Shown: piece by piece, positions 1-7,987 of the stretch
How positions within the stretch are numbered: position 1 is the stretch's first letter
Layout: every line of letters begins with the position of its first letter
Assembly: GCF_001314325.1 (NCBI RefSeq)
Contig: NZ_CP009429.1
Span: forward strand, 1,054,501-1,118,500
DNA from: Sphingopyxis macrogoltabida
Lineage (GTDB): Bacteria > Pseudomonadota > Alphaproteobacteria > Sphingomonadales > Sphingomonadaceae
DNA: 64,000 nucleotides
Reading direction: 5' to 3'
The notes under the pieces: generated by a model
Databases searched by the model: none
Told to the model about the DNA's origin: nothing
What the model saw: only the letters and a program-made list of their open reading frames with translations
Translations under genes and position numbers: made by a program

Positions 1-1
1 G

Positions 2-976
2 CTCACGCTCGATACCGGCCTCGAGCCGGAGTGCCTGAAGACGCTGACCGTGGATTGTCTCACCAACCCGCATGCCGGCACGGTGGAGCTACGCTATCTG
101 AAGCGCCGCGCCCGCGGTGCCGAGCACAAGAGCATGCGGGTCCGCGATGGTGGTAGCGGCACACCCGGCGGCCTCATGCGTCGCCTGATCGACGTCACCG
201 CCGTCGCACGCGAGCATCTGACCGACGATTGCCTCTGGCTCTATCACAACGTTGGCGGCCTTCGCGCCGGCATCGTCGATCCCAAGTTCCAACTCGCCGC
301 CTGGGCTCGTCGCCATGGTATCGCCGGCGATGATGGGAAGCCGCTCCATCTGCTGCTTTCCCGGCTGCGCAAGACCCACAAGGCGCTATGGTACACCAAG
401 ACCGAGGGGCATATGGCCCGCTTCGCGGTCGGTCACACCCGCGAGGTCGCGGCGCGCCACTATGCCGATCTGCCGTCGCTCCGGCCGTTGCACGAGGCGG
501 CCGTCGCCGATGCCTTCCGCGCAGCGGTCGCTGCGGCGATGCCGACCGTGCTTCCACCCACCGCCGAGCAGGCGCTGCGCGAAGCGCCCGAACAGGTCGC
601 GTCGCTGATGTCGGCTGATACGGTGGGTCCGGTGCTCGACGGCGAACAGGATGTCTGGCTCGCCGCCTGCGCGGGCTTCCATAGCAGTCCTTTCGCCGAG
701 CCCGGTTCGCCCTGCGCGCAGCCCTTCTGGGGCTGCCTCGATTGTCCCAACGCCGTCATCACCGCGCGCAAGCTCCCCGCGATCCTCGCCTTTCTCGCGT
801 TCGTCGAAGAGCAGCGATGCAGCCTGCCGGCGAGCGACTGGGCCGCCAAGTTCGGCCGCGTCCACACCCGGATCACGGTCCAGGTCCTGCCGGTCTTCTC
901 CGATGCCGTTATCGCCGAAGCGCGCCGGCAGATGGGGAGCGAACGGCTCTATCTGCCGCCGGAGGCACGCGCATGA
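2..976 (+). CDS. Tyrosine recombinase, 5' end outside window
   Basis: C-terminal part (324 codons visible) of a phage-integrase-type tyrosine recombinase that would cut and rejoin DNA at an attachment site. The frame is open from base 2, so the start lies left of the window. Catalytic-domain landmarks are LLLSRLRKTH (about residues 115-125 of the visible part, the HxxR box region), FAVGHTREVAARHYADL (GH box and the probable nucleophile Tyr in RHYADL) and a Cys-rich tail with GCLDCPNAVIT. Where the box I Arg is expected the sequence reads TGLEPECLKTL, with Glu at the usual Arg position. The stop overlaps the ATG of the next recombinase (ATGA), so the two are translationally coupled. I infer a multi-recombinase integration module. 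A third partner upstream is possible but not visible. Confidence 0.8.
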   Translation, partial: LTLDTGLEPECLKTLTVDCLTNPHAGTVELRYLKRRARGAEHKSMRVRDGGSGTPGGLMRRLIDVTAVAREHLTDDCLWLYHNVGGLRAGIVDPKFQLAAWARRHGIAGDDGKPLHLLLSRLRKTHKALWYTKTEGHMARFAVGHTREVAARHYADLPSLRPLHEAAVADAFRAAVAAAMPTVLPPTAEQALREAPEQVASLMSADTVGPVLDGEQDVWLAACAGFHSSPFAEPGSPCAQPFWGCLDCPNAVITARKLPAILAFLAFVEEQRCSLPASDWAAKFGRVHTRITVQVLPVFSDAVIAEARRQMGSERLYLPPEARA

Positions 977-3135
977 CCACGCCCGTCCATGCCCTCGTGC
1001 CCGCGTTCGACGATCGCCCTGTGCTGGCGAGCGCGCCGCTCAAGGCGGGCCATGCCCGCGAGGAGCTGTCGCACGTCGGCGACCCGACCTGGGATCTCGG
1101 TCCCGCCGTCTTCCGCGAGAACGCTCGGCGCTGCCACGTCACCGTGCATTTCGACGTGCTCGAACATGCCGATGTGCAGGCGGCAATGCGCGCCTATCTC
1201 TACGCCCGCCTCAACGTCGGTCTTCCCGGCTACCACCCGAAGCTGCCGCCCGCCAGCATCCGACAGGCATTCAACCGGGCTCGCCGGTTCTTCGCCTTCG
1301 CGCGCGAGCGGCTTGGGCGGCTCGACCTGGGCCGCATCGATCAGGCGCTGATCGACGCTTATGCGCGCCACCTGCGGGATGATTCAGCGCGGCGCCCCGT
1401 CATCGTCGGCCAGCTCTTGCAGGTGGTCACCGATCTCTACCATCTCCGGGATCACCTGCCTGGAGGCGGTCTCGGGTTCGAGCCGTGGGCCGGGCAAGCG
1501 GCTGCGCGCGTCGCCGGATATCGGCATGTGCGCGAGAACCGCACCCCACGCATGCCGGAGGAGATTGTCACGCCGCTGCTCGCCTGGTCGCTGCGCTATG
1601 TCACGACCTTCGCGACCGATATTCTGGCGGCTCGGGTCGCGCTCGATCGGCTCGAGGCAGTCCGCGCTCGGCTGCTCGCCGCCGAACGCGGACTGCCTGA
1701 TGCAGAGCGCCGCCTGCGGCAGCGCGCGCGCCTCGAGCGCTATCTCGCGCGCCGAGCCCGGCAAGGACGCGGCGTGCCCATCTGGACGACGGCACACAAC
1801 GGCGCCACGCGCATCGATCCCCTCACCGGGGATGCAACCCCGCCGATCAACGCCCATCTCCTCCATTTGCATGCCGGCATCGATGCCGTCGCCGAGCCGG
1901 CCATGCATCTCATGCTCACTACCGGCGCACCGGATGTCATTCGCGAAGCGGTTGCATCGCTTGGTACCGAGGTCGGCGGCATGGACACGCCGATCTCGAT
2001 CGCTCCCGAGAGCGGTCGGCCATGGCGTGCCCGCTTCGACGTGAAGACCCTAGCGATCGAGGAGCGGATGCTGCAGGCCGCCGCCTATATCGTATGCGCC
2101 TATCTGACCGGCATGCGCGACTGCGAGGTCCAGGCGATGCGGCGCGGCTGCCTCTCGATCGCGCGCAGCGAAGACGGCCTGATCGAGCGGCAACGCGTCC
2201 GATCGACCCTCTACAAGCGCCGATCGAGCGCCGGTGAGTCGGCGAGCTGGGTGACGATCGAACCGGTGGCCGAGGCGATCACGGTGCTCGAACGGCTGTC
2301 GGAACACGCGGCACGGAAGACTGGAAGCGACACGCTCTGGCCGGTGCTTCGTCCCCGCGCTGTCACCAAGACGCATCTGTCGAGCGAGGTGGTCCGCCAG
2401 CTCAACGCCTTCCGCGACCACCTCAACACCGTCTTCGGCAGCCCCGATGCGCCGGTCATCCCACCCGGCCCCGATGGCAAGCCGTGGCGCATCACGACGC
2501 GGCAGTTCCGGCGCACCATCGCGTGGCACATCGCCAACCGTCCGTTCGGCACCATCGCCGGCATGATCCAGTACAAGCATGCCTCGGTCGCCGCTTTCGA
2601 GGGCTATGCCGGGACCAGTGGATCGGGGTTTCGCGCAGAGGTCGAGGCGCAGCGCCGGCTCGGTCAGATTGACGATCTGCTGGACTATTTCGACCGGCGG
2701 CAGGGCGGCGCATCACTCGGCGGACCGGCGGGACCACGCATCGCGCGGACCCTCGACGATGCCGCCGTTAAGCTCGGGCCACTGCCCGCCATGATCGCCG
2801 ATCGGGCCCGCCTGCGCGTCATGCTCGCCAGCGTCGCGCGCACCTTCCACGTCGGTCTGCTCGCGGATTGCTTCTTCGATCCCGCGACCGCGCTCTGCCT
2901 CAAGCGCGTGACGACCCCCGATCCCAGGCAGCCGCTCACCGCTCTGTGCGAGCCGACCCGCTGCCCCAACGCCTGTATCACCGCCCGCCACAGGCCGGCG
3001 TGGGAGCGCGCGGCCGATGATGCCAGGGCGCATTTACGCGAACGGCGCATGTCCGATCTCCAGCGCCGCGCGCTTGAGGGCGAGCTTGACCGCCTGACCG
3101 CGGTGATTGCCGGGATCGACCCTCCCGCGCCGTAG
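973..3135 (+). CDS. Large tyrosine recombinase (720 aa)
   Basis: Second recombinase of the pair. The start is ATG 973, overlapping the upstream stop by 4 nt and preceded by GGAGG at 961-965. The longer open frame from 742 runs inside the upstream gene and is not used. The C-terminal half holds the tyrosine-recombinase core: AYLTGMRDCEVQ with the box I Arg (about residue 382), ITTRQFRRT (507-515), IQYKHAS, and FEGYAG with candidate nucleophile Tyr545. The tail contains CEPTRCPNACIT, matching the CPNA.IT tail motif of the upstream recombinase, so the two are relatives of unequal length. At 720 aa it is about twice the size of a simple integrase because of a long N-terminal region with DNA-binding-like and coiled parts. 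Role inferred: integration or excision of the cargo that follows (ardC, mer). Confidence 0.8.
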   Translation: MTTPVHALVPAFDDRPVLASAPLKAGHAREELSHVGDPTWDLGPAVFRENARRCHVTVHFDVLEHADVQAAMRAYLYARLNVGLPGYHPKLPPASIRQAFNRARRFFAFARERLGRLDLGRIDQALIDAYARHLRDDSARRPVIVGQLLQVVTDLYHLRDHLPGGGLGFEPWAGQAAARVAGYRHVRENRTPRMPEEIVTPLLAWSLRYVTTFATDILAARVALDRLEAVRARLLAAERGLPDAERRLRQRARLERYLARRARQGRGVPIWTTAHNGATRIDPLTGDATPPINAHLLHLHAGIDAVAEPAMHLMLTTGAPDVIREAVASLGTEVGGMDTPISIAPESGRPWRARFDVKTLAIEERMLQAAAYIVCAYLTGMRDCEVQAMRRGCLSIARSEDGLIERQRVRSTLYKRRSSAGESASWVTIEPVAEAITVLERLSEHAARKTGSDTLWPVLRPRAVTKTHLSSEVVRQLNAFRDHLNTVFGSPDAPVIPPGPDGKPWRITTRQFRRTIAWHIANRPFGTIAGMIQYKHASVAAFEGYAGTSGSGFRAEVEAQRRLGQIDDLLDYFDRRQGGASLGGPAGPRIARTLDDAAVKLGPLPAMIADRARLRVMLASVARTFHVGLLADCFFDPATALCLKRVTTPDPRQPLTALCEPTRCPNACITARHRPAWERAADDARAHLRERRMSDLQRRALEGELDRLTAVIAGIDPPAP

Positions 3136-3214
3136 ACCACCCCGGCTGTTGGCGGAGTCCTGCGCCGGTCGGCGCACCCGCGCAACGGCTTCGCCGTCCT
3201 CCGCTTCGCTGCGG

Positions 3215-3284
3215 CCCTGACGGGTGCGCGAGCCCCCTGTGCCCGGCGCGAACGGGCCTCCGCCGCCGGGGATGGTCCCCGGCG
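3215..3284 (+). promoter_or_regulatory. Hairpin-rich leader upstream of ardC
   Basis: The 168-bp gap before ardC contains CCCTGACGGGTGCGC (3215-3229), repeated exactly at 8610-8624 in front of another accessory gene, and a perfect 9-bp stem with a 3-nt loop at 3264-3284 (CGCCGGGGA, TGG, TCCCCGGCG), 20 nt before the ardC start. Antirestriction genes of conjugative elements are sometimes read from folded single-stranded promoters on entry into a recipient. That role is inference here. Confidence 0.35.
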
Positions 3285-3303
3285 CGAGAACGGAGAACAG
3301 ATC

Positions 3304-4167
3304 ATGTCAGCCTCACCACGCTCAGACGTCTATGCGCGCGTCACCGACGCGATCGTCGCCGCGATCGAAGCCGGCACCGGCACCTGGCGCATGCCGTGGC
3401 ATCATTCTGGCGCCGACGTCACCCGCCCGACCAACGTCGCCAGCGGCAAGCCCTATCGCGGCATAAATACGGTCTCGCTCTGGGCGGCCGCCTATGGCAG
3501 CGACTATGCGAGCGGGGTCTGGGGCACCTATCGCCAGTGGCAGGCGCTCGGCGCGCAGGTCCGCAAGGGCGAGCACGCCAGCCTCGGCGTCCTCTGGAAG
3601 GAGTTTCGCGCGAAGGGCGATGACGCCGGCGACGATGACGACCACCGACGGCTTTTCGCCAAGGCATTCAGCCTGTTCAACGCCGATCAGGTCGATGGCT
3701 ATGCGCCCGAACCGGGGCCGGTCCTGCCCGAGAGCGAACGCCTCGCCGCCGCCGAAGCCTTCATCGCCGCGCTCGGCATCGATACCGTCTACGGCTCGGC
3801 CAGTGCCTATTATCACATCGCCGAAGACCGCATCCACTTGCCGGATTTCAGCGCCTTCCACGACGCCCACGGCTTCTATGCCACCCACATTCACGAAGCG
3901 GCTCATGCCAGTGGCGCAGTCCATCGGCTCGACCGGGATTTCAGCGCCAAGTGGACCAGGCACGCGCTCGCGATGGAGGAAGCAACCGCCGAGCTGACCG
4001 CATCGTTCCTGCTTGCCGATCTCGGGATCGCGCACGAACCGCGACCCGATCATGCGGCCTACATCGCCTCCTGGCTGCAACTGCTCAAGGACGAGCCTCG
4101 GGCGATCTTCACCGCGGCGAGCAAGGCGCAGGCGGCAGCCGACTGGATGCACGCCCGACAGCCGTAA
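3304..4167 (+). CDS. ardC: ArdC-family antirestriction protein
   Basis: 287 aa. The N-terminal ssDNA-binding ArdC domain (about residues 1-120) opens with SDVYARVTDAIVAAIEAG and includes NVASGKPYRGINT. The C-terminal half is a zincin-like metallopeptidase domain with HEAAH at 197-201 and a downstream glutamate-rich helix (EEATAELTASFL). Proteins of this family travel with conjugative DNA and protect it from type I restriction in the new host, and some bind ssDNA. Start ATG 3304 follows GGAGAACAGATC. It ends 3 nt before the convergent merR stop, between the recombinases and the mercury genes. A truncated second ardC copy lies at 7692-7976. Both zinc-ligand His and the Glu are present, so the gene looks intact. 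Confidence 0.9.
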   Translation: MSASPRSDVYARVTDAIVAAIEAGTGTWRMPWHHSGADVTRPTNVASGKPYRGINTVSLWAAAYGSDYASGVWGTYRQWQALGAQVRKGEHASLGVLWKEFRAKGDDAGDDDDHRRLFAKAFSLFNADQVDGYAPEPGPVLPESERLAAAEAFIAALGIDTVYGSASAYYHIAEDRIHLPDFSAFHDAHGFYATHIHEAAHASGAVHRLDRDFSAKWTRHALAMEEATAELTASFLLADLGIAHEPRPDHAAYIASWLQLLKDEPRAIFTAASKAQAAADWMHARQP

Positions 4168-4170
4168 TGC

Positions 4171-4593
4171 TCACGCGACCCGCACTTCGGCGCCAAGTGT
4201 GTCGAGCAGCGGACAGCCCGGATCCCGACCGGCATCGCAGGCGCGCACCGAGTCGGCCAGAACCCGTTCCATCCGCTTGAGGTCCGCGATCCGCGCGCGT
4301 ACGTCCTTCAGGTGCGACGCCGCGAGCTCGCGCACCTCGGCGCAGGAGGCCTGACCGCCAACCGCGAGTCCGAGCAAGGCGCGTACCTCGTCCAGGGTAA
4401 AGCCCAGCTCCCTCGCGCGGCGCACGAAGCCCAGGCGAGCCACGTCCTCCCGGCCATAGCTGCGGTAGCGGCCCCGCCGCGGCGGAGCGGGCAGCAGCCC
4501 GATCCGCTCGTAATAGCGGATCGTCTCGATGTTGCATCCGGTGCGGCGTGAGAGTTCGCCGATCTGGATCGCGCCGGTTGCGGCCATCCCCAA
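4171..4593 (-). CDS. merR: MerR mercury-responsive regulator
   Basis: 140 aa MerR-family activator/repressor that senses Hg(II) and twists the mer promoter. The N-terminal winged HTH reads IQIGELSRRTGCNIETIRYYERIGLL (described here as residues 9-34), followed by the dimer helix. The three metal-binding Cys are present at 84, 119 and 127, matching the three-Cys spacing known for MerR and separating it from CueR- or SoxR-type proteins. It is divergent from merT, with the shared operator in the 68-bp gap. Start ATG 4593 is used; ATG 4587 is also possible. Confidence 0.93.
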   Translation of the reverse strand: MGMAATGAIQIGELSRRTGCNIETIRYYERIGLLPAPPRRGRYRSYGREDVARLGFVRRARELGFTLDEVRALLGLAVGGQASCAEVRELAASHLKDVRARIADLKRMERVLADSVRACDAGRDPGCPLLDTLGAEVRVA

Positions 4594-4601
4594 AATACCT
4601 C

Positions 4602-4632
4602 TTGAGTCTGTAGTCGCTACAGATGTTAGGAC
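4602..4632 (+). promoter_or_regulatory. MerR-type promoter/operator for merT
   Basis: TTGAGT (-35, 4602-4607) is followed after exactly 19 bp by TAGGAC (-10-like, 4627-4632). The dyad CTGTAG-TCG-CTACAG (4608-4622) fills the spacer. An over-long 19-bp spacer carrying the dyad is the hallmark of MerR-controlled promoters. The -10 match is weak. Confidence 0.8.
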
Positions 4633-4661
4633 AGCTCAATGCCCGCCACAAGGAGTCGCCC

Positions 4662-5021
4662 GTGACCCAGACGCCAAGCCCGCCTAAGGGGATCGGCACC
4701 GCCACGCTCACGCTGGCGGGGATCGCTGCGGCGTTCGGCGTCGCCGCCTGCTGTGCGCTGCCGATCCTCTTCGCATCCGCCGGGATCGGCGCAGCTTGGC
4801 TCGGCGGCGTGGCCATTGTCGCCGCGCCGTATCGCACGCCGCTTCTCCTCATTGGCGCATTGTGCCTGCTTGCCGGCGCGGCGCTGCTGTTGCGCCAGCA
4901 AGTTACGGCGGCGCGCTGTGGGCCGGGCGGCATATGCACGCCGCGCTGGATGCGTGTTCTCACGCTCATCGGATTGCTGCTCGGTGCGGCCCTGCTCTGG
5001 GCAGGCTATCGCTATGTCTGA
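4662..5021 (+). CDS. merT: MerT mercuric ion transporter
   Basis: 119 aa inner-membrane protein expected to carry Hg(II) into the cytoplasm for reduction. Start is GTG 4662, because AAGGAG lies 6 nt upstream; the in-frame ATG at 4623 overlaps the promoter and is rejected. Three hydrophobic segments are visible (about residues 12-34, 42-70 and 96-117). The Cys pair in GVAACCALP (residues 30-31) lies in the first membrane segment, and a second pair (ARCGPGGIC) lies in the cytoplasmic loop, as in MerT. No separate periplasmic MerP gene is seen. It overlaps the next gene by 8 nt. Confidence 0.88.
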   Translation: MTQTPSPPKGIGTATLTLAGIAAAFGVAACCALPILFASAGIGAAWLGGVAIVAAPYRTPLLLIGALCLLAGAALLLRQQVTAARCGPGGICTPRWMRVLTLIGLLLGAALLWAGYRYV

Positions 5022-5238
5022 TGCCACCCCCGAGCTGCGCTCGACGCTGACCTGTCCCCACTGCGGTCATCGGGCGACGGAGACCATGCCGACCAATGCC
5101 TGCCAGTATTTCTACGACTGCCGGGGTTGCGGCGCGGTCCTCAAGCCCAAGCCGGGCGATTGCTGCGTCTATTGCTCCTACGGCGACGTGCCCTGTCCGC
5201 CGATCCAGGAGAGCGGCGGCAAGGCGTGCTGCGGCTGA
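5014..5238 (+). CDS. GDCCVxC-motif mercury-operon protein
   Basis: 74 aa, very Cys-rich. It begins inside the merT stop (ATG 5014, 8-nt overlap). It has an N-terminal CPHC pair (residues 14-17), DCRGC (36-40), the signature GDCCVYCSYGDVPCPP (49-63) and a terminal CC. Proteins with this GDCCVxC motif occur in mer operons, and some homologues carry selenocysteine in the motif. Here both positions are ordinary TGC Cys codons. Function is not established. Binding or handing on Hg(II) or organomercury product is a reasonable inference from its place between merT and merB. Confidence 0.8.
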   Translation: MSDATPELRSTLTCPHCGHRATETMPTNACQYFYDCRGCGAVLKPKPGDCCVYCSYGDVPCPPIQESGGKACCG

Positions 5239-5250
5239 GGAGGGCGGGCG

Positions 5251-6030
5251 ATGGCGCGCGCATCATCCGCTGAAGCCGCCTTTGGATCGACCGTTACATT
5301 TCCCGGCGGTGCCGTTGTCCCGGACTGGAGCGCAGTCACAACACCCAGCGCCCGCGCAGCCCTGACGGCACTGTTCGCGGCGTTCATCGGTTCGAAGTGG
5401 CGCGGGATGGACGGCGTCGAGGAGCGGGTCCGGCGCGCCGTGCTTCAAGCCTATGCTGCCGATGGTCGCTCGCCGGTGCCGGCACAGATCGCCGCCGCAT
5501 CGGGACTCCCCTCCGGCGAGGTCGGCTCGGCCCTGCAGCGGCTCGCCGGGCGCGATCTCGTGGTCCTCGACGGCGCGGGCCGGGTGACCGGCGCCTATCC
5601 GTTCACCGACGGCCCCAGCGAACATCAAGTCGAAGTCAGCGGAGTGACCATGAGCGCCATGTGCGCCATCGACGCGTTGGGGATCGGCGCCATGCTGGAG
5701 CGGGACTGCATGATCCGCTCGGCCTGCCGCCAGTGCCGGCGCACGCTCGCCATCCATACCCCCAGCCGCGGCCGCGAGCTGGAAGAGGTTGAGCCGGGCG
5801 CGATCGTCGTCTGGTCCGGCCGTCGCTATGCCAGTGGCTGCGCGGCATCGTCGCTCTGCACCTTGCAGGCCTTCTTCTGCGATGACGATCATCTGGCGGC
5901 CTGGTGCGCGAGCGGTCCGGTCGGAGCCGATGACGGCATTCGTCTGTGCCTGGCCGAAGCGCTCGAGGTTGGGCGCGCGATTTTTGCGCCGATGCGGATG
6001 GAGATGCGACCATGGCTTCCTACGACCTGA
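5251..6030 (+). CDS. merB: MerB organomercurial lyase
   Basis: 259 aa alkylmercury lyase, which splits the carbon-mercury bond and releases Hg(II) for reduction. The conserved core lies at about residues 115-235: AYPFT, then MCAIDALGIGAML with Cys138 and Asp141 at the catalytic Cys/Asp positions, and CAASSLC with Cys203 as the likely second catalytic Cys. The N-terminal half is a helical winged domain. Classical MerB is about 212 aa, so this copy has roughly 45 extra N-terminal residues. The start (ATG 5251) has GAGGAGGGCGGGCG directly upstream, supporting the longer form. It lies 12 nt after the GDCCVxC gene and overlaps the reductase gene by 19 nt. Confidence 0.85.
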   Translation: MARASSAEAAFGSTVTFPGGAVVPDWSAVTTPSARAALTALFAAFIGSKWRGMDGVEERVRRAVLQAYAADGRSPVPAQIAAASGLPSGEVGSALQRLAGRDLVVLDGAGRVTGAYPFTDGPSEHQVEVSGVTMSAMCAIDALGIGAMLERDCMIRSACRQCRRTLAIHTPSRGRELEEVEPGAIVVWSGRRYASGCAASSLCTLQAFFCDDDHLAAWCASGPVGADDGIRLCLAEALEVGRAIFAPMRMEMRPWLPTT

Positions 6031-7361
6031 TCGTCATCGGCAGTGGCACGGCAGCGCAGGTCGCGGTCGGCCGGGTCCGTGCCGCTGGATGGTCCGTCGC
6101 CGTCATCGATCACCGTCCGTTCGGCGGCACCTGTGCGCTGCGTGGCTGCGATCCCAAGAGGATGCTGGTCAGCGGCGAGGAAGCGATCGACGCGGCAAGG
6201 CGCATGGCCAGACATGGCGTCGACGGCACGCTGGCGATCGACTGGCCCGACCTGATGGCGTTCAAGCGGACCTTCACCGATCCGATCCCCGCCAAGCAGG
6301 CGCACCGCTACGCCGAGCTCGGTGTCGACGCATTACACGGTGTTGCTCGCTTTGCCGGCCCAGACACGATCGTGGTGGAAGGCCGGACATTGCGGGCCCG
6401 CCATATCCTGATCGCCAGCGGCGCGCGTCCAGTCCCGCTCGGCATTCCGGGCGAAGATCTGGTGAGCACAAGCGATGCGTTCCTGGAGCTTCAGGCCCTG
6501 CCGCGCCGGATCGTGCTGATCGGCGGCGGCTATGTCGCTGCGGAGTTCTCGCATCTGGCGGCCCGAGCGGGCGCAGAGGTCACCATCCTACAGCGGGCCG
6601 AGCGGCTCCTGCCGCACTTCGATCCCGACCTGGTGGGCTGGCTGACGCCCCGGTTCGAGGCGCTCGGCATCCGCGTCGAGACCGGTGCCACCGTTACCCG
6701 GGTCGAGCGCAGCGGGAGCGGTCTGCTGGTCCACGCCGAGCGCCAGGGCGAGCCTGATCTCAGCGTCGCCGCCGATCTCGTCGTTCATGCCGCCGGGCGC
6801 GGTCCTGACCTCAAGGCGCTCGACCTGTCCGCCGGCGAGGTGGCCGTGCAGGACGGGCGCCTGCAGCTCGACGCGCATCTGCGGAGCATTTCCAACCCGC
6901 GGGTCTATGCCGCCGGCGACGCTGCCGGAGTCGGGCCGCGGCTGACGCCGGTGTCCAGCCACGATGCCAAGGTAGTTGCCGCCAACCTCCTGGATGGCCC
7001 GACGCACCAGCCGGACTATCGCGGCGTGCCGAGCGTGGCCTTCACTCTGCCGCCGATCGCCGCCGTCGGACTGTCAGAGGAGGCGGCGCGCCGCGGCGGC
7101 GTCGCGCTCCGGGTCAACGCAGCCTCGACGCCAGACTGGTTCACCGCCCGCCGCCTCGCCGAGCCGGTCTACGGCCATAAGCTGCTGATCGACGAGGACA
7201 CGGACCTCATCCTCGGCGCGCATCTCGTGGGGCCGAACGCCGACGAGGTAATCAACGTTTTCGGTCTGGCAATCCGCCACGGCCTCACCGCGGCCGATCT
7301 TCGCTCCACCATGTTCGCCTATCCGACCGGCGCCTCCGACGTCGGCTACATGCTGACTTAA
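6012..7361 (+). CDS. MerA-like FAD disulfide oxidoreductase
   Basis: 449 aa pyridine-nucleotide disulfide oxidoreductase and last gene of the mer operon, so the likely Hg(II) reductase. The FAD-binding site is YDLIVIGSGTAA (4-15). The redox pair is GGTCALRGCDPKR with Cys41 and Cys46, then the NAD(P) site (IVLIGGGYVAAEFSHLAAR) and the second FAD motif (RVYAAGDAAG). It lacks the N-terminal heavy-metal domain of many MerA proteins and ends GASDVGYMLT, without the vicinal Cys pair that classical MerA uses to receive Hg(II) at its C-terminus. Start ATG 6012 overlaps merB; the upstream in-frame ATG at 5946 lies inside merB. It could instead be a glutathione-reductase-like enzyme supplying reducing power. 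Confidence 0.75.
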   Translation: MASYDLIVIGSGTAAQVAVGRVRAAGWSVAVIDHRPFGGTCALRGCDPKRMLVSGEEAIDAARRMARHGVDGTLAIDWPDLMAFKRTFTDPIPAKQAHRYAELGVDALHGVARFAGPDTIVVEGRTLRARHILIASGARPVPLGIPGEDLVSTSDAFLELQALPRRIVLIGGGYVAAEFSHLAARAGAEVTILQRAERLLPHFDPDLVGWLTPRFEALGIRVETGATVTRVERSGSGLLVHAERQGEPDLSVAADLVVHAAGRGPDLKALDLSAGEVAVQDGRLQLDAHLRSISNPRVYAAGDAAGVGPRLTPVSSHDAKVVAANLLDGPTHQPDYRGVPSVAFTLPPIAAVGLSEEAARRGGVALRVNAASTPDWFTARRLAEPVYGHKLLIDEDTDLILGAHLVGPNADEVINVFGLAIRHGLTAADLRSTMFAYPTGASDVGYMLT

Positions 7362-7382
7362 CGCACGAGCGCCACTGCCATG

Positions 7383-7410
7383 GCGGCCGATCCCTCGCGC
7401 GATCGGCCGC
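7383..7410. terminator. Perfect inverted repeat after mer operon
   Basis: GCGGCCGATC and GATCGGCCGC form a perfect 10-bp stem with an 8-nt loop, 21 nt after the reductase stop. There is no T-tract, so it is a weak intrinsic terminator at best. The remaining DNA to 7691 shows no further gene. Confidence 0.45.
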
Positions 7411-7691
7411 TTCGCGATGCATGTCGATGCGGGCTGTCGCCCGCCATTAAGCGGACGCCGCTTGCGCGGCGGCTCCGATTTTTTGGCCTCTCCCTCGATG
7501 CGGGAGTGGTCGGCGCTCCCTGCTAGGCCCGCCGCGGCGCGCTGCAAGCCTCGGCTTCGCCGGGCTGCTCCATTTCATTTCGCCCCTGCGGGTGCAGCCC
7601 GCCGCTTCAGCAGGCCTCTCCGGTCGCTCTCGCCGCCCACCCCCGCCTCGGGGGAGGCCATGGGGCTTTTGGGCAGTGCTGGAGGCAACCG

Positions 7692-7976
7692 ATGGTTTTC
7701 ACCTTCCAACCGCCATTTTGGGCTGGACTGTCAGGATATATCGCGGAGCTTTCGAGCGCCATGCTCGGCGCTGAGCTGGGACTGCCGGTCACGCACCTCG
7801 ACAGCCATGCGAGCTACATCGAGCATTGGCTCAAGCTTCTGAAGGATGACGACCGCGCCATCCTGACGGCTGCGGCCAAGGCTGAAGAGGCTTCGACCCT
7901 GCTGCTGAGGCTCGGTGGTCGGATCACGGTCGAACAGTTTGACGACGCGTCAGACGATGCTGCGCTTGCGGCCTAA
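7692..7976 (+). pseudogene. Truncated ardC-like fragment (C-terminus)
   Basis: Only the last part of a DUF1738/ArdC-type antirestriction protein remains. From about 7737 the frame reads IAELSSAMLGAELGLP, then SHASYIEHWLKLLKDD and RAILTAAAKAEEA, which align with the C-terminal helices of the intact ardC (YIASWLQLLKDE, AIFTAASKAQAA). The ssDNA-binding half and the HExxH site are missing, and the first dozen codons do not look family-like. It is a different, diverged copy rather than a duplicate of 3304-4167. The simplest reading is that the recombinase-ardC-mer block inserted into this gene; the missing N-terminal half would then lie left of the window. Confidence 0.7.
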
Positions 7977-7987
7977 GGGAGGGTATC

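Noticed and set aside
742-972. Longer N-terminus for the second recombinase
   Set aside because: Lies wholly inside the upstream recombinase gene, while ATG 973 has a good ribosome site and a 4-nt stop overlap.
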